Shown in pieces: positions 25,326-33,579 of a stretch of 64,000 nt of DNA (the first letter of the stretch is position 1; every line of letters starts with the position of its first letter). Source of the stretch: Segatella paludivivens DSM 17968 = JCM 13650 (GTDB lineage Bacteria; Bacteroidota; Bacteroidia; Bacteroidales; Bacteroidaceae). A program made the translations under genes and the position numbers. Below the pieces are notes generated by a model. The model saw nothing but the letters and a program-made list of their open reading frames with translations. It was not told the origin of the DNA and did not search any database. Location: assembly GCF_000373185.1 (NCBI RefSeq), contig NZ_KB890671.1:88327-152326 (forward strand), in the 5' to 3' direction.

Positions 25326-26596
25326 ATATTATATTTTTTAAATGCCATTGCATGATTATATACTTCGATGTATCTCATTGCTACAGAATGCTGTGAATAG
25401 TTCATTCCAACTTTATTAACAGCATTAGCACTCAGTTCTTCATAATCAGCTTCATTGAGAATCCAATTAATACCATTTGCTAAATCTTGTGTATCTTTGA
25501 ATTTTGCAACATATCCATTTTTTTGATGGTCAATCATTTCTGGTATTCCACCTACTTTGAAACCAATACATGGCACTCCGCATGCCATAGCTTCCATAAT
25601 TGTGTTTGGTAGGTTATCCTCTAAAGATGGAAGAACGAAAATATCTGAAGAATTATAAATGTCGATAATTCTTTTTACATCATTTATATATCCTAATGGG
25701 TATGTTGCAAGAGGTAAACGCTCTGCTATTTCTTCGGAATGTCCGCCCAATATAGCCACACATGTATTCTCTTTATATTCTGGATTGGCGCTAACTAATT
25801 TACTAAGAGCTTCAACAAAATATTCCATACCCTTGCGCTCGTCGGTAACTTTTTGTGATACAAAAAGTATTATACGCTTATTTGCGGGAAGACCTGCATT
25901 CAAACGAGAATTACTTTTATCCTTTTTATAAAATAATCTTGTATCTATTGGATTTGGAATACTAGTCACATGCTGTCCAACTAGTAGTTCACTTCGTTTT
26001 GCTTGTCCTTCCAGCCACATACTGCATGTCACGAAATGAATATTGCTATTTGTATATGTTTTCTTTTTCCTATTCCATATCTTATAAGCTAAATCCTTGT
26101 TTGACCCATTTCCAGGTAGCAGTCTGCAATTCTTACATCCAGAGTTGAAAGCTTTACATCCTCGCGCATAATGACATATAGCCGTAGCGGGCCATAAATC
26201 ATGCATTGTCCATACAATAGGTTTACCTGATTTTATGATTTTGCGTATGTTCTTAAGTGAAAGCATACCTTGATTAATCCAAGAAAGATGTATAACGTCG
26301 GCTTCCTTAAATTCGCGAAGTGAAGTAATATCTATTCCAGAATTTGCAATATCTATATCAAAAAGATGCTTACGTGAAAAATGAAGATGCCAGAATATGC
26401 ACCAACGCTCCCAAAGAAAATGTCTTTGATTGAGGCATTTATGAGGCAGGCCGGCAATCGTAATTTCTTCACTCAGCTTGTCTCTTACAAGCATTTTTGC
26501 CTTGACACCATTATTATTCAGTGCGTTCATAAGACGGTTTGCTGCAACTGCTGCTCCGCCTGTACTTTCGCTTGTATTTACAATAAGTACTCTCAT
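25322..26596 (-). CDS. Family 4 glycosyltransferase
   Basis: This 424-residue GT-B enzyme begins with VLIVNTSESTGGAAVAANRL, the sugar-transferase N-terminal fold. The C-terminal half has the GT4 signature: ILFVSQKVTDERKGMEYFVEAL (split), then SLEDNLPNTIMEAMACGVPCIGF with the E-x7-E motif. A Cys-rich segment (CHYARGCKAFNSGCKNC, about 146-162) may bind metal and is common in this subgroup. It is the first gene of a two-gene operon with the GT2 gene and has a consensus promoter. Confidence 0.9.
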   Translation of the reverse strand: MRVLIVNTSESTGGAAVAANRLMNALNNNGVKAKMLVRDKLSEEITIAGLPHKCLNQRHFLWERWCIFWHLHFSRKHLFDIDIANSGIDITSLREFKEADVIHLSWINQGMLSLKNIRKIIKSGKPIVWTMHDLWPATAICHYARGCKAFNSGCKNCRLLPGNGSNKDLAYKIWNRKKKTYTNSNIHFVTCSMWLEGQAKRSELLVGQHVTSIPNPIDTRLFYKKDKSNSRLNAGLPANKRIILFVSQKVTDERKGMEYFVEALSKLVSANPEYKENTCVAILGGHSEEIAERLPLATYPLGYINDVKRIIDIYNSSDIFVLPSLEDNLPNTIMEAMACGVPCIGFKVGGIPEMIDHQKNGYVAKFKDTQDLANGINWILNEADYEELSANAVNKVGMNYSQHSVAMRYIEVYNHAMAFKKYNI

Positions 26597-26631
26597 CGCA
26601 TGTGACTATTATTCATAAATAATTATACATG

Positions 26632-26663
26632 CAAAGATAAGATAAGTAGAGGTAAGAACAAAA
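26632..26663 (-). promoter_or_regulatory. Full consensus promoter for the glycosyltransferase pair
   Basis: On the minus strand TTTTG (26663-26659) is followed after exactly 19 bases by TATCTTTG (26639-26632), the complete Bacteroidetes TTTG-N19-TAnnTTTG promoter, 36 bases before the GT4 start. Confidence 0.8.
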
Positions 26664-26742
26664 TAAAAATAAGAATATTCTAATTTCTTTGCAACTTTTT
26701 TTTAGTTATTGCGTCTAAACAAAAGATACTAATAAAATAGAG

Positions 26743-29214
26743 ATGAAAAAGTTATTTTTACTAGCCATGATCACCCTTCTCTTTAGCGGAAGCATGATGG
26801 CACAAAAAACTACTATCAGTGGTACATTGAAAGATTCAATTCAGAATGCTACAGAACCTTATGCTACAATACGAGTTTATAAGGCCGGAAGCTTGCAGAA
26901 ACCGATAGCAATGTCGTTGACTGATGGTGATGGAAAAATTAAGCAGGTTGTTGATGGTAAGGGAGCATTTGTTATTACATTTAATTCAGTAGGTAAAAAA
27001 CTTGTAAAACGTGAATTCACAATTAATGGTGAGCCAACTGTAGATTTAGGTAATGTATATACGTCTGATGATTCTAAAGCATTAAAAGGGGTAGAAATTG
27101 TTGCCCAGAAACCTGTCGTTAAAATGGAAACCGACAAGATGACTTATAATGTTCAGGAAGATGTCGACTCAAAAAGTATGACTCTTCTAGATTTGATGCG
27201 CAAAGTTCCGATGGTTACTGTTGACGGTCAGGATAATATAACCGTGAACGGTTCTAAGTCATTCAAGATCCTTGTAGACGGTAAGGAAAATCCTATGTTT
27301 CAAGCAAATGCATCGCAGATTTTTAAGTCTATACCAGCTTCAATGGTAAAAAATGTTGAGGTTGTTACAAATCCAGGTGCTAAATATGATGCAGAGGGTA
27401 CTGCAGGTATATTGAACATCAAGTTTAATCACGATTCAGGACAAAAACAAAGTGTTGATGGATATAGCGGAAACGTGAGTGCAACTGTTGGTAACAAGAG
27501 TGATCGTATGGCTGCTTATATTGGTGGCCAGCAAGGTAAACTCACATATAGTGCAAATGCAACTTTGGGTTATCAGAATATGAAAGGTATTGATATGGAC
27601 TTTGAACAAACAAAGATTTTCAATGGTCAGAATTCTGTTATGAAATATAATCAGAAGTCAGACCAGAAAGTGCCTTTTGAAATGGGTAATCTTAACTTAG
27701 GATATGAAATAGATTCACTAAGCACCATTAATGCTGGTATAGGACTTACTTCTTTTGAGGCAAAGATAGATGGTACTCCCTTCACTACAATGGAAGGCGG
27801 AACATATGGTACTGGATATTCTTATAGCAACAAAATGAGATTAAGAGACTCTAGCGTAGGATTTAATGGAAACATTGACTATCAGCGATTCTTCGATAGT
27901 GACCATAAATCTTCTATCACTTTGAGTTATTTGTTCAGTAACACTCCTTCAAAGGAGAAAAGTTCACGTTACCAATATGATCCAAAGCAAGCAATGAGTG
28001 ATATGTATTCCGACATGGAAACCAACGGACGTACACATACTTTGCAGGTAGACCTCGTGAATGCCCTAACTAAGAATACAACTCTTAATACTGGTGTAAA
28101 ATATATCTATAGGCATAACAAGTCAGATTCAAAATATTATGACTATAAGGGTGACGAGCAGGTGCTGAATACTGATAACAGTGTGAAATATAATAACGAT
28201 CAGTCTATTCTTGCTGGATATGCAGAATATGTGGCTACAATGAATAAATTCAGTACAAAGGCTGGATTGAGATACGAACATACTTGGGAAAATATTAAAT
28301 ATCCAGAACAAGCAGGAAAGGACTTCAATAAAGACTATGGATGTCTTGTTCCTTCGTTTACCTTAAGTTACGCGATGACTCCAATGAGCAATCTTGGCGT
28401 TAACTATTCAATGCACATACTTCGTCCTGGTATTTCTTATCTTAATCCATATGTTGACCGTTCAAACCCTACATATATATCATATGGTAATCCAAACCTT
28501 GACGTTGAGAAATCACATTATTTAAGTTTGGTTTATAATATGTATAGTGCTAAATTAATGATGAACATGACTCTTGGACAGAACTTCTGCAACAACCAGA
28601 TTGCCGAATATTCTTTTGTGGATAAAGACAACGTACTCAATACAACAAGGAGAAATAATACGAAGAACAGATGGACAAACTTTAATATGTTTGCTCGTTG
28701 GACAATAAGCAAAACTTCAAGTCTGATGATGAACGGTTCAGTAGATTATGGAGATATGCGCTCAAAGGAACTAAATTGTAGCAACAACGGATGGCAGAGT
28801 AGCATTTATGCAAGTCTTGAACAGGTTTTGCCACTTAATATCAAATGGAGTTTGGGTTTATATGCTAAGACACGTGACTACAATATTCAGGGTTACACAG
28901 GTGGAATGCAGTTCTTAAATACTTCGTTGACAAAGCAACTGTTTAAAGACAGACTTACACTAAGCGTACAATATGTTAATCCGATGGGAAGTAAACTTAA
29001 GATCACGTCATACAGTGCTGGTGCTGACTTCATAAATAAAAGTCAATATTCTATTCCCCTTCATATGATTTCTTTAACTGCAGCTTGGAAGTTTGGTAAC
29101 AGCAGTAAGCAGTATGGCCAACACAAGAGCAATATCACAAATGATTTTGATGAAAAGGAAAAGAAGGGTGCTGGTTCAGGAGTTGGTGGAGTAGGTCAAG
29201 GTGTAGGAATGTAA
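26743..29214 (+). CDS. Outer-membrane beta-barrel receptor (TonB-dependent-like)
   Basis: The 823-residue protein has a signal peptide (MKKLFLLAMITLLFSGSMMA), an N-terminal carboxypeptidase-regulatory-like domain (about 22-110), a plug-like region (LLDLMRKVPMVTVDGQDNITVNG near 148, then VEVVTNPGAKYDAEGTAGIL near 205-224) and a C-terminal barrel of the outer-membrane beta-barrel family 3 type. The last 15 residues are a Gly-rich tail (GAGSGVGGVGQGVGM), which is unusual because barrels normally end in a beta-strand with a terminal aromatic. There is no SusD partner, so the ligand is more likely a peptide, siderophore or other non-glycan. Confidence 0.85.
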   Translation: MKKLFLLAMITLLFSGSMMAQKTTISGTLKDSIQNATEPYATIRVYKAGSLQKPIAMSLTDGDGKIKQVVDGKGAFVITFNSVGKKLVKREFTINGEPTVDLGNVYTSDDSKALKGVEIVAQKPVVKMETDKMTYNVQEDVDSKSMTLLDLMRKVPMVTVDGQDNITVNGSKSFKILVDGKENPMFQANASQIFKSIPASMVKNVEVVTNPGAKYDAEGTAGILNIKFNHDSGQKQSVDGYSGNVSATVGNKSDRMAAYIGGQQGKLTYSANATLGYQNMKGIDMDFEQTKIFNGQNSVMKYNQKSDQKVPFEMGNLNLGYEIDSLSTINAGIGLTSFEAKIDGTPFTTMEGGTYGTGYSYSNKMRLRDSSVGFNGNIDYQRFFDSDHKSSITLSYLFSNTPSKEKSSRYQYDPKQAMSDMYSDMETNGRTHTLQVDLVNALTKNTTLNTGVKYIYRHNKSDSKYYDYKGDEQVLNTDNSVKYNNDQSILAGYAEYVATMNKFSTKAGLRYEHTWENIKYPEQAGKDFNKDYGCLVPSFTLSYAMTPMSNLGVNYSMHILRPGISYLNPYVDRSNPTYISYGNPNLDVEKSHYLSLVYNMYSAKLMMNMTLGQNFCNNQIAEYSFVDKDNVLNTTRRNNTKNRWTNFNMFARWTISKTSSLMMNGSVDYGDMRSKELNCSNNGWQSSIYASLEQVLPLNIKWSLGLYAKTRDYNIQGYTGGMQFLNTSLTKQLFKDRLTLSVQYVNPMGSKLKITSYSAGADFINKSQYSIPLHMISLTAAWKFGNSSKQYGQHKSNITNDFDEKEKKGAGSGVGGVGQGVGM

Positions 29215-29243
29215 AATGTAGTATGCCATAACTATAACCGACA

Positions 29244-29282
29244 AAAGGTGCGACGTCATTTTGATATCGCACCTTTGTCTTT
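29244..29282 (+). terminator. Terminator after the outer-membrane receptor gene
   Basis: A perfect 10-bp GC-containing stem (aaaggtgcga / tcgcaccttt) at 29244-29276 is followed by gtctttg. Confidence 0.75.
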
Positions 29283-29358
29283 GTTTATCATTATGGCAAG
29301 TAATCGTGTTTGTTATTTACAAATTTAGTATTTAATAACAAAAAAGGCAGCACAACAG

Positions 29359-29389
29359 TTTGTAGGTATCAGGAAATAAAGTATCTTTG
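29359..29389 (+). promoter_or_regulatory. Full consensus promoter upstream of the truncated transporter and GH43-like gene
   Basis: TTTG (29359-29362), exactly 19 bases, then TATCTTTG (29382-29389) form an ideal Bacteroidetes promoter 61 bases before the 107-residue reading frame. Confidence 0.8.
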
Positions 29390-29450
29390 CATTATAGATA
29401 ACAGTATTTGGCATAAAAAAATATTATGCATGTCGAGAAAATGAATAATT

Positions 29451-29774
29451 ATGGCTGTAATTAGTTTTTTTAAGAATTGGACTCTGCCGATAGCGATTGT
29501 TATAGGAATAATACTGTATCTTATATTTCATTTAGTTACTTTTTTGTCTCCAATAGCTGAATGGTATGCTCCATATAATGAGAATGTATTACCAGTTTTT
29601 ATGTTCCTAATATTATTTGTAACCTTCTGCAAAATTGATTTTAGAAAACTTCTTCCTGTCAAATGGCATTTGTCATCAGTTGGTCCAGGCTGTTATATTT
29701 TGTGGCAGAATATCATCAACAGTGTAGAGATATGGATGTCGCGAAGAAATGGAATAGAAAAAGTTTCAAGATAA
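29451..29774 (+). pseudogene. Probable N-terminal remnant of a bile-acid:sodium-symporter-like transporter
   Basis: The frame encodes 107 residues with two hydrophobic segments (about 11-32 and 48-61). Residues 5-73 resemble the start of a Bacteroidetes BASS-like transporter (FFKNWTLPIAIVIG, then FCKIDFRKLLPVKWHL), a family normally 230-330 residues long. After WHL the sequence no longer looks like the family and the frame ends. The rest of the transporter is absent, since the GH43-like gene starts 32 bases later. A truncated gene is the likeliest reading; a functional small membrane protein is possible because the promoter is intact. Confidence 0.5.
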
Positions 29775-29806
29775 AAATCTATCAATAAATAAAAACAATA
29801 AAATCT

Positions 29807-30862
29807 ATGAATTTTAAAAATCTACTGCTGTCATTCCTGCTTCTAGGCAGTGCTACAATGGTAACAGCACAAAACAAAGTGAAAGGTGATTACGGTTATC
29901 TCTATTGTCACATGAGTGACTTAGGAGAATGGACTGCATTTGCAGTAAGCCGTGATGGCGTAAACTATCAGGACATAATTGGTGGTAAACCTATTTTCGA
30001 CTCAAAGCAACTTGCACGTATAGAGGGTGGTACACGTGATGCATATATTACACGTACGTCTGACGGAAAATCATATATCATGGTAACTACTGATATGTGT
30101 GTGGCAAAAAGTCACAAATGGGATAACTATGGCATTGACCTCTTAAAGAGCGATGATCTTATTCACTGGACCAGTGTTACATTTGACTACAGAAAAGGAC
30201 AGCAAATATTTTGTGATTCAGCAACAGCAACAAGCACTTATAAAGATTGGTCTACTGTAAACCGTGTATGGGCTCCTCAGATATTCTGGGATCCAAATTA
30301 TACATGGGATAATGGCGAAAAAGGCGGATACATGATTTATTACTCAATGCTGAATAGGCCAGAAGAGGGATATGACAGAATGTATTACAGCTATGCTGAC
30401 AAAACTTTCACTAAGCTTACTACTCCCAAACTACTTTTTGACTGGGGCTATGCAACTATAGATGCTGATATTAACTATTTGCCTTCGGACGGAAAGTATC
30501 ATATGCTCATTAAAAAAGAAGGTGGAAAGCCTGGTATCTATACCGCTATTTCTAGTAAGTTGACTTCAGGATGGAGTGAACCTATCGAAGATGATTATGT
30601 AAATTTTGAAGGTAACAAAAAGACAGAAGGTAGCAGTGCGTTCCAACCAATAGGAAGCGATGAGTGGCGTGTGGCTTATGTTGAATACAGTAGTCGTCCA
30701 CATCGTTATCGTATTTGCAAGGCTGATAAGAATATGCGTAATTTCCATGATCCTGTTGACATAAATGGTGTAACGGGACCACAGCACGGAAGTTTTATGC
30801 GTATAACCAAGCAAGAATACAATAGACTTCTGGATTTAAATAAGCTTGATGAAAAGAAATAA
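29807..30862 (+). CDS. GH43-like glycoside hydrolase, secreted
   Basis: The 351-residue protein has a signal peptide (about 1-21, ending VTAQ) and a five-bladed propeller-like pattern typical of GH43/GH117-type enzymes: AFAVSRDGVNYQDI (about 44-57), GGTRDAYITRTSDGKSYIMVTT (split, about 70-91), NRVWAPQIFWDP (about 149-160) and IDADINYLPSDGKYHMLIK (about 206-224). Such enzymes remove arabinose, xylose or galactose side groups. The subfamily and substrate cannot be fixed by eye. It is probably transcribed from the promoter at 29359 together with the transporter remnant and is followed by two hairpins. Confidence 0.75.
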   Translation: MNFKNLLLSFLLLGSATMVTAQNKVKGDYGYLYCHMSDLGEWTAFAVSRDGVNYQDIIGGKPIFDSKQLARIEGGTRDAYITRTSDGKSYIMVTTDMCVAKSHKWDNYGIDLLKSDDLIHWTSVTFDYRKGQQIFCDSATATSTYKDWSTVNRVWAPQIFWDPNYTWDNGEKGGYMIYYSMLNRPEEGYDRMYYSYADKTFTKLTTPKLLFDWGYATIDADINYLPSDGKYHMLIKKEGGKPGIYTAISSKLTSGWSEPIEDDYVNFEGNKKTEGSSAFQPIGSDEWRVAYVEYSSRPHRYRICKADKNMRNFHDPVDINGVTGPQHGSFMRITKQEYNRLLDLNKLDEKK

Positions 30863-30890
30863 TATATAATTTATATTATTGATATATGTA

Positions 30891-30935
30891 AAAGATGGTT
30901 CAACCGATTTATCGGATTAACCATCTTTTATTTTT
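30891..30935 (+). terminator. Terminator after the GH43-like gene
   Basis: A 10-bp stem (aaagatggtt / aaccatcttt) with an 18-base loop that itself contains ccgat/atcgg is followed by tattttttat. Confidence 0.8.
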
Positions 30936-30961
30936 TATGTTTGATTATTGCTATCTTTTTA

Positions 30962-31001
30962 CTTAATAAGATTAAGAATTTTCATTCTTAATCTTATTAA
31001 G
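30962..31001. repeat. Perfect 18-bp inverted repeat with 4-base loop
   Basis: The arms 30962-30979 and 30984-31001 are perfectly complementary (cttaataagattaagaat and its reverse complement), separated by tttc. It is AT-rich and symmetrical, so it may be a second bidirectional terminator or an mRNA-stabilising hairpin. It sits between two ordinary terminators that already serve the flanking convergent genes. Confidence 0.7.
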
Positions 31002-31070
31002 GTTTTATCAATCATGTAGAAAGCAAATATTATTAATTCAATTACACGATTGGTCGGATGCAAACATAAA

Positions 31071-31108
31071 AAATCCCTTGCACTCTAATAAAAAAGGACA
31101 AGGGATTT
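31071..31108 (-). terminator. Terminator of the TorF-like porin gene
   Basis: A perfect 10-bp stem (aaatcccttg / caagggattt) with an 18-base loop lies 18 bases after the minus-strand stop, followed on that strand by a T-rich run. Confidence 0.75.
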
Positions 31109-31125
31109 GCGCATATGTTGATAAT

Positions 31126-31833
31126 CTAAGGTTTTAAAGTAAATCCAAAGAGTAAATAAGCTTTCTCAGTACTAGGATTAGCTGTTATTCCAGCGAATAT
31201 TGGAATCGAAAAACTGTCGCTCACGCGAATGTCTTTTGTTGCTTTTAAAGATACATTGGTGACTGCAAAGCCGTTTGCTTTAGCATAGAAACTTGTTGCA
31301 TAAGGTACTGCACCTACTGTGGCATTCCAACCAAGGCCGCCTAAAGTAAATGGGATGTTAGCTTCAACATAAGATGAATATGCTCGTTTTCCATCTTTAT
31401 TTAATCCGTCATTTCCAGCAAAGTTAGTATACCAGTTCAGGGACATTTTTCCAAAATCATAACCTATATTTCCCTCAAACACATGTGATGTGTTGTGAGC
31501 AGAATAACTGAAATACTTGTCTATAGGAGTATTAAACCAATAGTCAGTTATTCCAGCGTGGAACTTCCCAATTGCATAGGCTGCCGTTATATCAAACTCT
31601 TTAGTGTCGTCTTTGTCACTTAATCCAACGTTGCCCCATCCTGTAAGTGACAAGCCTTTGTAGTTTAAACCTAATGTTGGTTGCAAAGAAACATCTCCTA
31701 GATCCTGTCCACGCCAGATATACTGGTTAACAACATCTGTACTTACAGTTCCGCTAACGTTATCCTGAGCGTTTGCTGGTGAAGCGAAGGCAATCATTCC
31801 GATAACCATTGCTGATAATACTTTGTTTACCAT
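31126..31833 (-). CDS. TorF-family putative outer-membrane porin
   Basis: The 235-residue protein has a signal peptide (cleaved after about residue 22, SPANAQ) followed by short amphipathic strands: VSTDVVNQYIWRGQDLGDVSLQPTLGL (split, about 30-56), repeated aromatic-edged segments, and a C-terminal strand ending LFGFTLKP. The IWRGxD-type start fits the TorF/Gcw_chp group of porin-like proteins. It lies 173 bases downstream of the PII gene on the same strand, so a role in nutrient or nitrogen-compound uptake is possible but unproved. No convincing -7 box is visible in the gap. Confidence 0.7.
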   Translation of the reverse strand: MVNKVLSAMVIGMIAFASPANAQDNVSGTVSTDVVNQYIWRGQDLGDVSLQPTLGLNYKGLSLTGWGNVGLSDKDDTKEFDITAAYAIGKFHAGITDYWFNTPIDKYFSYSAHNTSHVFEGNIGYDFGKMSLNWYTNFAGNDGLNKDGKRAYSSYVEANIPFTLGGLGWNATVGAVPYATSFYAKANGFAVTNVSLKATKDIRVSDSFSIPIFAGITANPSTEKAYLLFGFTLKP

Positions 31834-31920
31834 AAATAATCTTTTTTTTAGTTGTAACTAATTTATTAATACTAATAGATGATAAAGCATCTCTCTTTTC
31901 TATTATTAATTGATAAAAGC

Positions 31921-31937
31921 GACATCAATATGATGTC
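31921..31937. promoter_or_regulatory. Perfect palindrome between the PII and porin genes
   Basis: GACATCA-ata-TGATGTC is a perfect 7-bp inverted repeat with a 3-base centre. It could be a weak terminator for the PII gene (the minus strand continues gcttttat) or an operator for the porin gene. Confidence 0.4.
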
Positions 31938-32005
31938 TACGGATTTAATTATATATTGTATTGTCATAACTTAAAATTTTGTGTTTGTGTGTTGTGTATT
32001 CTCTA

Positions 32006-32362
32006 TTACTTTTCTTTTTCCGCATTATATAAGGCAAGATCACCACGTTCTCCTGTTCGTATTCTCACGGTGTCATCAACAGGAATAATGAATATTCGTC
32101 CGTCTCCAATCTTTCCAGTCCATGCTGCTTTTCTTACAGCTTCAATAGTACGCTCAACTTTTTTCTCTCTGACTACTATACTTAATAAAATGCGCTCGAT
32201 ACTACTAGTGTCATACATAACGCCTTGGTTAATATGCTCTTGCCTTCTTTTTCCTTCGCCCCTTACATCAGAGTAAGAAAACCATTCGATGTCGGCTGCA
32301 TGCAGAGCTTTTTTGACGTCTTCAAATTTTGTCTTGCGGATAATCGCTTCAATCTTCTTCAT
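32006..32362 (-). CDS. PII-family nitrogen regulatory protein with an atypical T-loop
   Basis: PII proteins bind ATP/ADP and 2-oxoglutarate and control nitrogen uptake and assimilation by direct contact. From the ATG at 32362 the protein is 118 residues and starts with the family N-terminus MKKIEAIIRKTKFEDVKKAL; an ATG 9 bases upstream adds MRV and is possible. The B-loop TGKIGDGRIFIIPV and C-loop RIRTGERG are intact. The T-loop (DVRGEGKRRQEHINQGVMYDTS) does not match GRQKGHTELYRGAEY and seems to lack the uridylylated Tyr51. No amtB is adjacent. gltBD and glnN nearby are natural regulatory partners. Confidence 0.9.
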   Translation of the reverse strand: MKKIEAIIRKTKFEDVKKALHAADIEWFSYSDVRGEGKRRQEHINQGVMYDTSSIERILLSIVVREKKVERTIEAVRKAAWTGKIGDGRIFIIPVDDTVRIRTGERGDLALYNAEKEK

Positions 32363-32437
32363 AACCCTCATATTAAATTAATGTATATATCTTATTAGTA
32401 TCAGCACCTCTATTTATCATCCTGTAAACTTTATCTG

Positions 32438-32445
32438 CAAAATTA
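32438..32445 (-). promoter_or_regulatory. -7 promoter box for the PII gene
   Basis: The minus-strand reading is TAATTTTG followed by CA, 75 bases before the start codon. The 330-base gap between the PII gene and dapF holds this box, the divergent dapF promoter and otherwise no feature I can support. Confidence 0.4.
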
Positions 32446-32621
32446 AGACAAAGTGTAACTAAAAAGTTCAAATACTGATACAAAGTGAAATTAAAAATTA
32501 CTAATAATCGCATTATTAACAAAACTGTATACGTATGATTACAATCTGAAAGAAAAATGAATATAAATGCTTTCAAATTATAACTTATATTAAAAAACAA
32601 CATTATTTTGATACCAAACTA

Positions 32622-32652
32622 TTGTTTATTTTGTCAAAACGTATTAAATTTG
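32622..32652 (+). promoter_or_regulatory. Promoter for dapF-dapL-glnN
   Basis: TTG (32622-32624), 20 bases, then TAAATTTG (32645-32652) followed by CA fits the Bacteroidetes consensus, 49 bases before the dapF ATG. Confidence 0.65.
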
Positions 32653-32701
32653 CAAACGTAATAAGACAAAACGTAAGTTTTATAAATAAGAAAGTAACAA
32701 A

Positions 32702-33544
32702 ATGGCAAATACTATCCATTTCATCAAAATGCACGGAGCCGGTAACGATTATATATATGTCAATACTCTTATTGATATGATACCTGATCCTGCTAAGGCT
32801 TCAATAGAGTGGAGTAAGCCTCATTTTGGGATAGGCAGCGATGGTTTGGTCCTTATAGGGAGACCAACAGAAGATAGTGTTGCTGACTTTTCAATGCACA
32901 TTTATAATGCAGATGGCTCTGAGGCTATGATGTGTGGCAACGCCAGTAGATGTATCGGAAAGTATCTATATGAAAAAGGTTTTACCAAAAATACGAGAAT
33001 TAAATTAGAAACACTTTCTGGCGTGAAAGTTCTTAACCTGCATCTGAATGATGAAAACAAGGTTGGGAGCGTAACCGTAGACATGCTTGAGCCTATGACA
33101 ACAATAGCAGAGCAGTTTACTGGTGAGCACCCTTCTCTTTCGTCAATACCAGGCGCAAAAGAAGGCGTTTTCGTTTCTATGGGAAATCCGCATTATGTGA
33201 TATTTGTTGATGATATCAATGATGTTGATATAGCTGAATATGGCAAGATTCTAGAGAGAGATGATGCCTTCCCCCAGAGGTGCAATATTGAATTTGCACA
33301 ACTGGTGGGTAAGGATAAATTAAGAACAAGAGTTTGGGAACGTGGTAGCGGTATCACATTGGCTTGTGGAACAGGCGCTTGCGCAACAGCTACGGCAGCG
33401 GTGATTTCAGGATTGACAGACCGTAAGGTCGACATTATAATGGATGGAGGAACTTTGAATATAGAATGGAACGAAGATGACGGACATATATATATGACAG
33501 GTCCGGCAGAATTTGTTTTCGAAGGTGAAATTCAAATTCCATAA
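32702..33544 (+). CDS. dapF: Diaminopimelate epimerase
   Basis: DapF interconverts LL- and meso-diaminopimelate for lysine and peptidoglycan. The 280 residues start with [16 protein letters not shown]. The two catalytic cysteines are in MMCGNASRC (Cys78) and [11 protein letters not shown] (Cys222). Length is normal. It is followed after 35 bases by dapL, the enzyme that makes its LL-DAP substrate, so the pair covers two consecutive steps. Confidence 0.96.
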   Translation: MANTIHFIKMHGAGNDYIYVNTLIDMIPDPAKASIEWSKPHFGIGSDGLVLIGRPTEDSVADFSMHIYNADGSEAMMCGNASRCIGKYLYEKGFTKNTRIKLETLSGVKVLNLHLNDENKVGSVTVDMLEPMTTIAEQFTGEHPSLSSIPGAKEGVFVSMGNPHYVIFVDDINDVDIAEYGKILERDDAFPQRCNIEFAQLVGKDKLRTRVWERGSGITLACGTGACATATAAVISGLTDRKVDIIMDGGTLNIEWNEDDGHIYMTGPAEFVFEGEIQIP

Positions 33545-33579
33545 CAAAGGTCACAAACTTAACAACACAATAAAAAATT

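Noticed and set aside
29451..29774. Frameshifted full-length transporter
   Set aside because: The C-terminal two thirds of the family is not present in any frame before the GH43-like gene, so a truncation, not a frameshift, is likely.
32649..32659. GCAAACG half-site in the dapF promoter
   Set aside because: It resembles half of the LacI operator but lacks the second arm and overlaps the -7 box, so it is probably chance.
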